Assembly: GCA_903927965.1 (NCBI GenBank)
Contig: CAIYPA010000407.1
Location: 1-38,511 of the forward strand
Direction of reading: 5' to 3'
Origin: an uncultured Bacteroidia bacterium
Lineage (GTDB): Bacteria > Bacteroidota > Bacteroidia > Bacteroidales > Prolixibacteraceae
DNA: 38,511 nucleotides
A program made the position numbers and the translations under genes. The first letter of the stretch is position 1. The number at the start of each line of letters is the position of its first letter. The notes below the pieces were generated by a model. It was given only the letters and a program-made list of their open reading frames with translations, did no database searches and was not told the DNA's origin. Below are positions 32,065-38,511 of the stretch, piece by piece.

Positions 32065-34719
32065 ATGCAAATCGTAATCGAAAAGTTTTATATTTTGTTG
32101 CTATTTGTATTTTTATTACCTCAATATCAAGTAAAAGCACAAGATAGTATTGTTACACCAGCCGATACTTCTTTCGTATATGATGAAATCCCTGTAATTG
32201 TATTGGTCGATGAGTACAAGAATTTTTATCTGGATGTTTTATACACAAATAACAATTTGTTATACATCAATATTGATGAATTATTCAAAACACTGACAAT
32301 CTCAAATACGGTAAGCCTTAAAGGGGACAGCATCACAGGATTCATTGAGAATGAAGGCCAGGTCTATCTGATTGACTATTGTTCGGAACAAATTAAGGTG
32401 GGCAATAAGTTGTTTAATTCGCCACATGGACTGGTCAAAGTAATGGACGCCCTTTATATCGAATCATCTTTAATAGCCAGGGCATTTGGTATATCATTGG
32501 CATTTGATTTCAGCTCGCTGTCCATACAAATGACATCAAATTTTGAACTACCCTTAATTAAACAACTTCGGATTGAAAAACTAAGGAACAATACGTCTAA
32601 ATTTAATGGGGAAGAATTGGCAGATACAATCATGCGAAGGAATTATCATTTCTTTAAGTTCGGAATGGTAGATTGGTCTATTGTTTCTTCGCAAATATCG
32701 AATGGTTCAAACCAAAATAGTTTCAGCCTTGGATTAGGGACTGAACTCCTGTACGGTGAAGCCAATATAACTTTAAACTCCTATTCCGGGCAAAAATTTG
32801 ACAATCGTCTCTTGTCCTACCTATGGCGCTGGGTTGACAACGATAGAATATTGATCAAACAAGCCATGGTTGGTAGGATTTCGGACCAAACGGTTTCTTT
32901 TATAAATTCGCCGGTTGTTGGTGCGGTTATCAGAAATTCAGCTACTTCTGTGAGAAAGGCTAGCGGATATTATACGATCAACGAATTTACTGAGCCCAAC
33001 TGGACAGTCGAACTTTATATAAACAATGTATTGGTCGATTTTACAAAGGCCGATCCTTCAGGAGCTTTTATATTTAAAGTCCCGATAGTCTATGGATATA
33101 CGACATTGACATTGAAATTTTATGGGCCATTGGGTGAAGAACATTCTGAGAATAGAACGATTAATGTCCCTTACACCATTATGTCGCCAAAAGAATTTGA
33201 ATACAGCCTTTCAGTGGGAATTGTGCAGGATAGCAGTTTAAGCAGGTTTGGCAAAGGGGAAATCAATTATGGGATAAATCGTATTTTAACAGTTGGTGGC
33301 GGTTTGGAGTATTTGTCTTCGATCATAAATGGCGCCTTTATCCCATATGTAATGACCACAATACAACCATTTAACAGATTGACCATCTATGGTGAATATG
33401 CTTATCGGGTCAGGTTAAGAGGTTTAATGGATTTGTATTTTTCAAAAGATGCCCTTCTGGAAATGGAATTTACCAGATACAAAGATGGACAGCTTGCTGT
33501 TTATTTCAATCCATCGGAAGAACGGAAGATAAAGGTATCGTTGCCATTAAAATATAAAAAATTGAACGGATTTGCCAAATTGGATTTCACCCAATTTGTT
33601 TATAAGCAATTTACATCAAATCAGGCCAATATAATGTTTTCTTCCTATTATTCGGAATTCAGTTCCAACCTGTCAACTCAGCTCAATTGGGTTGACCACC
33701 AATCGACCTACATTTCCTCAAATTTGTCACTGTATTACAGGTTGGCAAATGGAATTGCAATAAGTCCTTCGGCTCAATACAATTTAAGTCTGGGTAAGCT
33801 TTTGGCTGCAAAAATAATTTTTGAGAAAAGAGTCACAAATAAATATGCTTCAATCTCTTATGAAAGGAACGCAAGGAACGGCGATAATCTCATTAGTTTA
33901 AACTTGAAATACGATCTCCCCTTTGCGAAAACCAATTTATCAGCATCAATTAGCCGGGGTTCCATTGCTATTTCAGAAAGTGTTCAGGGAAGCCTGGCTT
34001 TCAATGGTGGAGATCGTTATATTCAAACGGGCAGTAATTCTTCCCTATCCAAAGGTGGCATAGCCCTTTACCCATTTCTTGATTTAAATCACAACGGTTT
34101 TTTTGATGTTGGCGAACATAAAGTGAAATTGAACTCTGTCCGGGTATTGGGAGGTAAAATTATCGACACAAGAAAAGACTCGATCATGCGAATTCCCGAT
34201 CTTAATGCGTTTTCAAGTTATATCATCGAATTTAACGACAACGATTTGGAGAATATCGCCTGGCGGTTCCAAAATAAAAAGTATCAGATCTTGATTGATC
34301 CCAATCAGTTCAAACGCATCAATATCCCAATATTCCCTGTTGGCGAGGTTAGCGGCATGGTTTATAAGGATGATAATAATACAATGAAGGGGATTGGTCG
34401 GATCCTGATCAGGTTCTTCAATAAGAAAAGTGCGAAGATGGTTGCTGAAACACTTTCCGAATCGGATGGATATTTCACCTATCTCGGATTCGAACCAGGT
34501 GAATTTGTTGCCAGGATCGATTCCGCCCAATTGAAGGATTTAAACTTTGTTGTAGATCCAATACAAAAAGAATTTATTATTAGGATATTGGAAGAAGGTG
34601 ATGTCGTTAGTGATGTTGATTTTATTTTGAAGAACTTGAAAATCAAGGAGGTTGTTCCCATCCAACAGGAGACAAAGGTCAATCCGAAACCAAAAAATAA
34701 AGTGTTGCCAAATAAATAA
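32065..34719 (+). CDS. PapC/FimD-like outer-membrane usher, atypical
   Basis: 884 residues with a signal peptide (cleavage probably after VKA). The N-terminal domain (about 25-175) reads IPVIVLVDEYKNFYLDVLYTNNNLLYINIDELFKTL and ends LPLIKQLRIEKLRNN, like CS1/alternate-type ushers. The middle (about 180-690) is beta-barrel sequence with an internal segment WTVELYINNVLVDFTKADPSGAFIFKVPIVYGYTTLTLKFYGPLGE, the usher plug-like region, then INVPYTIMSPKEFEYSLSVGI. The C-terminus has GIALYPFLDLNHNGFFDVGE and a carboxypeptidase-regulatory-like beta domain (about 760-840). It should secrete and assemble the DUF4402 subunits at the outer membrane. Confidence 0.8.
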   Translation: MQIVIEKFYILLLFVFLLPQYQVKAQDSIVTPADTSFVYDEIPVIVLVDEYKNFYLDVLYTNNNLLYINIDELFKTLTISNTVSLKGDSITGFIENEGQVYLIDYCSEQIKVGNKLFNSPHGLVKVMDALYIESSLIARAFGISLAFDFSSLSIQMTSNFELPLIKQLRIEKLRNNTSKFNGEELADTIMRRNYHFFKFGMVDWSIVSSQISNGSNQNSFSLGLGTELLYGEANITLNSYSGQKFDNRLLSYLWRWVDNDRILIKQAMVGRISDQTVSFINSPVVGAVIRNSATSVRKASGYYTINEFTEPNWTVELYINNVLVDFTKADPSGAFIFKVPIVYGYTTLTLKFYGPLGEEHSENRTINVPYTIMSPKEFEYSLSVGIVQDSSLSRFGKGEINYGINRILTVGGGLEYLSSIINGAFIPYVMTTIQPFNRLTIYGEYAYRVRLRGLMDLYFSKDALLEMEFTRYKDGQLAVYFNPSEERKIKVSLPLKYKKLNGFAKLDFTQFVYKQFTSNQANIMFSSYYSEFSSNLSTQLNWVDHQSTYISSNLSLYYRLANGIAISPSAQYNLSLGKLLAAKIIFEKRVTNKYASISYERNARNGDNLISLNLKYDLPFAKTNLSASISRGSIAISESVQGSLAFNGGDRYIQTGSNSSLSKGGIALYPFLDLNHNGFFDVGEHKVKLNSVRVLGGKIIDTRKDSIMRIPDLNAFSSYIIEFNDNDLENIAWRFQNKKYQILIDPNQFKRINIPIFPVGEVSGMVYKDDNNTMKGIGRILIRFFNKKSAKMVAETLSESDGYFTYLGFEPGEFVARIDSAQLKDLNFVVDPIQKEFIIRILEEGDVVSDVDFILKNLKIKEVVPIQQETKVNPKPKNKVLPNK

Positions 34720-34735
34720 TCAATTCGGATTGATT
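34718..34735 (+). terminator. Weak terminator-like hairpin after the usher gene
   Basis: AATCAAT and ATTGATT form a 7-bp stem around TCGG, overlapping the usher stop codon and followed by TT. It is AT-rich and weak, but it is in the right place between the usher gene and the next promoter. Confidence 0.35.
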
Positions 34736-34767
34736 TTCATCTGTCGTCTAAGGTATTGATTCTTTGA

Positions 34768-34834
34768 TGTGTGAATTATGTAATTTCTTAACAAGAATAT
34801 GTAACAATTACACTTATCCGTTGCTGCAACTTTG
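34768..34834 (+). promoter_or_regulatory. Fixed-spacing regulated promoter, small protein/decarboxylase block
   Basis: TGTGTGAATTAT (34768-34779), 20 bp, TGTAA (34800-34804), 26 bp, TTTG of a CAACTTTG -7 box (34827-34834). The half-sites TATGTAA are identical and offset by 21 bp. The site lies inside an open frame that begins at 34764 and shows that the real start is the ATG at 34872. Confidence 0.8.
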
Positions 34835-34871
34835 TATAGTGAAAAATCATTCACAATTAAACTCAATTCCG

Positions 34872-35069
34872 ATGAATAGTATTAACGATAACCACAAAAT
34901 AGCAGCGTTACATTCTGAAGAAGCTTCCAAACTTCACCATGAAGCATCAAAGCATTACGAAGCAGGGAACCATGAGAAGGGTCATCTCTGTACCTTGTTG
35001 GCAAATAGCCATACCGTTCATACTGTGGAGGCAGAGAACGAAATTGTTAAACAACATTGTGTAAAATAA
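34872..35069 (+). CDS. Small His-rich helical protein of unknown function
   Basis: 65 residues from the Met at 34872, chosen because the longer open frame from 34764 is upstream promoter and operator sequence. The sequence is hydrophilic and helical, with nine His and many Glu and Ala (EEASKLHHEASKHYEAGNHEKGH), and no signal peptide. Similar short Ala/His/Glu proteins occur in Bacteroidota, but I know no function; metal binding is possible. It is the first gene after the promoter and may be co-transcribed with the decarboxylase 45 bp downstream. Confidence 0.65.
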   Translation: MNSINDNHKIAALHSEEASKLHHEASKHYEAGNHEKGHLCTLLANSHTVHTVEAENEIVKQHCVK

Positions 35070-35114
35070 GAGTAGGTCACCCTAATTGTTTTACAAAATA
35101 ATCAAGATTACAAC

Positions 35115-36878
35115 ATGAGCGGGAAAGCAAAGAATCACCAAACACCCCTGAATCCTTCAAAACAAGGTGCTCCCCTATGGGCCAGATATCGCACCGAGAT
35201 GCACAAGTCCTTTCCATCGCCATTTAAAGGTGCGAATGATTCCCTGGCAGATGGCATCAATCAGGCAATCCGCGAACTGGATCATCTTAAGCCAGAAAAA
35301 ATAGGGGGCCCGGCATTTTTAGGAAAAAATTCAGCCCTTACCATTGATTTTGAGAATGTAAAGGATTCTGCATTAAGTCAAAAGATGAATACTTCGGGCA
35401 ATGTGATCAAACAGATGATCAAATTGTTTGAAGGACTGCCCAACTGGGGACATCCGCTCACCATGTGCAATGTAGTGCCACAGGGCAATACGGCGGCAGT
35501 CGTTGCGGCAATATTGTGCGAAATATTTGCACCCAATATTCTCGAAGGCGAATACGCATGGAACATCCACCAGGCTGAATTGGAATCAGGAGGAATCCTC
35601 GCCAATCTGGCAGGTTGGGAATCAAAAAAGGCTGGTTGTGTCTATACCTACGGCGGTTCGGGCTGCTGGACTTATCATCTGAAATATGCCCTTGCAAGGG
35701 TCCTTCCGGATTCGAGAAATAAAGGGGTTCGGACCGATGCAAAAGTGATTTGTTCCCAGCAAGCACATTATACGATGCTCAACAGTACCGATTGGATGGG
35801 CCTCGGGATGGACAATATCATCAGGATAAAGACCGACATTGATTCCAATGCAATGGATATGGCTGATCTTGAAGAGGTTCTTAAAGATTTGACAGAAAGG
35901 AAAATACCTGTCGCGTCCATAGTTTGCACTATGGCAACTACAGATGCCAATGCATTTGATCCTGTTGAAGAGGTCCGTAATCTGATGGATAAATACCCAA
36001 ATCCCGACGGATATGGAAAGTCCTTGTTGTACTGCGATTCAGTGATCGGCTGGTCTTGGATCGCGTTCAAAAATTATGATTTCAAAAAAAACCCGCTTGG
36101 TTTTTCTGACATAGTGTTGCCCTATCTTGAAAAAAACTACAATGCCATCAAAGGTATTTTTTATGCTGATGCGTTTGGGGTCGATTTTCACAAGACTGGC
36201 TTTTCACCTTATATCAGCAGTACCTTCGTCTATAAAAATGCCCACGAGTTCGAATCGTTACTTTCAAGGGGGGTAATTGCCTATTTACAGCCTCGTTCTC
36301 CCTATAATCCTATGGATTACACCCTGGAAGTCTCAAGGGCTGCAGGTGGTTCTTTAGCCGGTTGGGCGACCCTAAAATTCTTCGGTTATGAAGGCTTTCA
36401 ATCTGTTTTGGGCGGTATTCTCGAAAACAAAGTTTATTTGCAGAACCAGATTGCAAAAAAAACTGAGATGGTTTGCGTCAATTCCTACGATTATGGACTG
36501 GTAACCCTATTAAGAGTCTATCCGGCAGGTGTCGATGCTATTGTTCAATATGACAATGAGTTAAAGAACCCTGAATTCCGTGACAGCCTGATCATGAACA
36601 ATCAATTAACGCGGGATATCGGGAACAAATTGTTTGAATGGTTTCGGTCTGGTAAAAAAGTAAATGGAAATTGCACCCCTTATCTTAGTTTTAGTACCGG
36701 TTTTCGGACCGCAGAATACAATCGTGATTCGACTGATCAGGAGGCCGTAATCTATGCCATAAAAATGTACCCAATGAATGTCTATATCACCCCCGAAATC
36801 ATGGACCATGTCCTTGAGTGTGTCATTGCGGCCAGGGACAACATCATGTCAATGAATAATCTCCCACAAATCGAATAG
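35115..36878 (+). CDS. Group II PLP-dependent decarboxylase
   Basis: 587 residues, cytoplasmic. It has the glutamate/aromatic amino acid decarboxylase fold: GGSGCWTYHLKYALAR (phosphate-binding region), a conserved Asp in LLYCDSVIGWSW that pairs with the pyridoxal nitrogen, and the Schiff-base Lys360 in ADAFGVDFHKTGFSPY. Group II enzymes remove the alpha-carboxyl of amino acids such as glutamate, tyrosine or aspartate, and a few instead release aldehydes. It is longer than glutamate decarboxylase (about 465). The substrate cannot be read from sequence. A CoA-acylating aldehyde dehydrogenase follows 51 bp downstream, which hints that an aldehyde may be the relevant product. Confidence 0.88.
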   Translation: MSGKAKNHQTPLNPSKQGAPLWARYRTEMHKSFPSPFKGANDSLADGINQAIRELDHLKPEKIGGPAFLGKNSALTIDFENVKDSALSQKMNTSGNVIKQMIKLFEGLPNWGHPLTMCNVVPQGNTAAVVAAILCEIFAPNILEGEYAWNIHQAELESGGILANLAGWESKKAGCVYTYGGSGCWTYHLKYALARVLPDSRNKGVRTDAKVICSQQAHYTMLNSTDWMGLGMDNIIRIKTDIDSNAMDMADLEEVLKDLTERKIPVASIVCTMATTDANAFDPVEEVRNLMDKYPNPDGYGKSLLYCDSVIGWSWIAFKNYDFKKNPLGFSDIVLPYLEKNYNAIKGIFYADAFGVDFHKTGFSPYISSTFVYKNAHEFESLLSRGVIAYLQPRSPYNPMDYTLEVSRAAGGSLAGWATLKFFGYEGFQSVLGGILENKVYLQNQIAKKTEMVCVNSYDYGLVTLLRVYPAGVDAIVQYDNELKNPEFRDSLIMNNQLTRDIGNKLFEWFRSGKKVNGNCTPYLSFSTGFRTAEYNRDSTDQEAVIYAIKMYPMNVYITPEIMDHVLECVIAARDNIMSMNNLPQIE

Positions 36879-36929
36879 GGACAACAATGCCAAATAATCC
36901 AAAACATCAAATTTTTTAAAATCTTAATA

Positions 36930-38312
36930 ATGAGTGATATAATTCAAACCAAGGCTGCTTCAAAAAGCTATTCATCCATCGATAACAAGGATTTGGTGGT
37001 CTTCCAGTCAGTCGAAGCGGCGGTAAAAGCTGCGACTTTGGCACAGGAGGTTTTTCAGGAACATGGCCTTGAAGTCCGCAGGGCTGTCATTAAAGCAATG
37101 CGTGAGGTTTCCAAAGTCAATGCATCGCGTTGGGCAGCAATGGCTGTCAAAGAAACCGGAATGGGCCGGGTTGAAGATAAAACACAAAAAAACCTGTTAT
37201 GTGCCAATCGCACTCCGGGAGTTGAAGACCTTGAGTCGCGGGCTTATACCGGTGACAAAGGTTTAACTCTTGTCGAATATGCCCCATTTGGGGTAGTTGC
37301 GGCTGTCACCCCTTCAAATAATCCGGTTGCAACCATCATATCCAATGCGATTGCTATTTTGGCTGCAGGCAATGCAGTTGTATTTGCACCTCATCCCGCA
37401 GCAGAAAAAGTCAGCCTCGATGCGATGCTCATCCTTGCACAGGCAGCAGTATCGGCAGGTGCACCAAATGGCTTGATTTCAACTATTTACCCACCTACAA
37501 GGGACAATACCAAGGCGTTGCTGGCTCACTCCGGTGTTCACCTGAACATGGTAACAGGAGGTCCCGCAATTGTAAAAGTAGCCATGACAACCGGTAAAAT
37601 TTGCAAGACCATTGCTGCCGGGCCTGGCAATCCGCCGGTAGTGGTGGATGAAACAGCCATTTTCCCAAATTGTGCCGAGGATATTATTTTTGGTGCAAGC
37701 TTTGATAACAACTTGTTGTGCATCGCTGAGAAAGAAATCATCGTAGTCGAAGCAGCCCGAACCAAGTTTCTCGAAAGTATGCGAAATGATCCAAGGGCCT
37801 ATGAACTCACAACCAATCAGATGGATGCTCTTGCAAAGGTTGTTATCGTGAATGGCTCCAATTCACAGGAAATGAACCGCGATTATGTTGGTCGGGATGC
37901 TGAAGTCCTGGCCAAAGGGATTGGCCTGGAGGTACCTTCCGGAACACACCTTCTATGGGGAGAAGTGCCAAATGACCACCCCCTTGTTATAATGGAACAG
38001 CTGATGCCGGTACTTCCGGTTACTTTTACAAAAGACATTGAATCGGCTGTTGAATTGGCTTTCAAAGTTGAAGCAAAAAACCACCATTCGGCTGGTATGT
38101 ACTCGACCAATATTGGCAACCTGACCCGTATGGGACGCCGCATGGGATGCTCCATTTTCGTGAAAAACGCACCCACGCTTTATGGGCTTGGCCTTGGCGA
38201 AGGATATGCCTCCATGTCGATCGGAACCCCAACCGGCGATGGGATCACCAAGCCCTCACATTTTGTCAGGCCGCTCCATTGCTGCCTTGTTGGTTATTTC
38301 AGGATTACCTAA
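36930..38312 (+). CDS. EutE/PduP-like CoA-acylating aldehyde dehydrogenase
   Basis: 460 residues. Features of the EutE/PduP group include APFGVVAAVTPSNNPVATIISNAI, the NAD-binding GNAVVFAPHPAAEKVS, catalytic Cys264 in FDNNLLCIAEKE, and a C-terminus GEGYASMSIGTPTGDGITKPSHF resembling EutE. The group converts aldehyde, NAD+ and CoA to acyl-CoA and NADH. The N-terminus (MSDIIQTKAASKSYSSID) lacks the amphipathic helix that targets EutE and PduP to microcompartments, and no shell gene is present, so it is probably free in the cytoplasm. It is probably in an operon with the decarboxylase. Confidence 0.88.
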   Translation: MSDIIQTKAASKSYSSIDNKDLVVFQSVEAAVKAATLAQEVFQEHGLEVRRAVIKAMREVSKVNASRWAAMAVKETGMGRVEDKTQKNLLCANRTPGVEDLESRAYTGDKGLTLVEYAPFGVVAAVTPSNNPVATIISNAIAILAAGNAVVFAPHPAAEKVSLDAMLILAQAAVSAGAPNGLISTIYPPTRDNTKALLAHSGVHLNMVTGGPAIVKVAMTTGKICKTIAAGPGNPPVVVDETAIFPNCAEDIIFGASFDNNLLCIAEKEIIVVEAARTKFLESMRNDPRAYELTTNQMDALAKVVIVNGSNSQEMNRDYVGRDAEVLAKGIGLEVPSGTHLLWGEVPNDHPLVIMEQLMPVLPVTFTKDIESAVELAFKVEAKNHHSAGMYSTNIGNLTRMGRRMGCSIFVKNAPTLYGLGLGEGYASMSIGTPTGDGITKPSHFVRPLHCCLVGYFRIT

Positions 38313-38362
38313 AGAAAGAATCCGCTTCAAAAAGATAAAAACAAAAAATGCCACATAGACTC

Positions 38363-38379
38363 TAAAACTCTAAGTTTTA
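38363..38379. terminator. Short hairpin after the aldehyde dehydrogenase gene
   Basis: TAAAACT and AGTTTTA form a perfect 7-bp stem with a 3-nt loop, 51 bp after the stop codon. It is AT-rich and without a strong T run, so termination is only possible. Confidence 0.3.
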
Positions 38380-38406
38380 CAACGATTTAAATATCAGTAC
38401 TATATC

Positions 38407-38511
38407 AACCTTATTTTACTTTTTCCCCAAACTTAATAGCTTGATGGAGGAAGGAAAACCAACCTTATTTACCTTATTTGCTTAACGGAATATTCCATTT
38501 CAAAAATAAGG
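38407..38511. repeat. Partial copy of the AACCTTATT palindromic repeat, cut by the window end
   Basis: AACCTTATT at 38407-38415 and AACCTTATTTACCTTATTT at 38461-38479 match the arms of the element at 28635. The last bases AAAAATAAGG look like the start of the opposite arm, which would continue beyond the window. No gene is seen in 38313-38511. Confidence 0.5.

Noticed and set aside
34764-34871. N-terminal extension of the small His-rich protein
   Set aside because: Same reason: this stretch is the promoter, and transcription should begin after 34834.
36930-38312. Bacterial microcompartment locus
   Set aside because: The aldehyde dehydrogenase belongs to the EutE/PduP group but lacks an encapsulation helix, and no shell protein or alcohol dehydrogenase is nearby.

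Overview
The window looks like a chromosomal piece of a Bacteroidota (Bacteroidetes) genome, probably a free-living member. Pointers are the promoter -7 boxes of the type TAnnTTTG, weak Shine-Dalgarno signals, DUF4402 proteins, a TamB/TamL pair, PAS-rich sensor kinases and a moderate-to-low GC content. No rRNA, tRNA, CRISPR array, transposase or integrase was seen. The genus cannot be named from the sequence alone.

Layout. 1-3675 (+): the 3' end of a PIG-L-type deacetylase, a GT4 glycosyltransferase, a GH100-like six-hairpin glycosidase and a secreted DUF3108 protein, packed as an operon. 3696-5270 (-): an AsmA-like membrane-anchored protein. 5460-6668 (+): a Schlafen/AlbA_2-type putative regulator. 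6673-9244 (-): an mlaEFD-type lipid transport operon. 9454-16559 (+): a signalling operon of two PAS histidine kinases (one with 14 tandem 21-residue coiled-coil repeats), a lone receiver protein and a receiver-kinase hybrid, none with a DNA-binding output domain. 16700-20144 (+): envelope and stress genes (DUF6600 protein, two universal stress proteins, a YceI protein, a YXWGXW-like lipoprotein). 20172-28633 (+): cbpA-cbpM-tamB-tamL, the last three overlapping. 28635-28805: a large nested palindromic repeat. 29098-34719 (+): a chaperone-usher-like cluster with DUF4402 proteins as presumed subunits (two tandem paralogues, a PapD-like chaperone, a third divergent DUF4402-like protein and an usher). 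34872-38312 (+): a small His-rich protein, a group II PLP decarboxylase and a EutE/PduP-like CoA-acylating aldehyde dehydrogenase. The window ends inside what looks like another copy of the palindromic repeat family.

The most striking signal joins several of these blocks. A 67-bp promoter architecture recurs with invariant spacing: TGTGTGAATTAT, 20 bp, TGTAA, 26 bp, then the TTTG half of a -7 box. It stands in front of the signalling operon, the mlaEFD operon (divergent, minus strand), the DUF6600 gene, both tandem DUF4402 genes and the small-protein/decarboxylase/dehydrogenase block, with a weaker match before the AsmA-like gene. The two half-sites are direct repeats offset by 21 bp (two helical turns) and lie where an activator would contact RNA polymerase. 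I infer one regulon covering envelope lipid transport, signalling, a surface appendage and an amine/aldehyde pathway. Its regulator is not encoded in the window.
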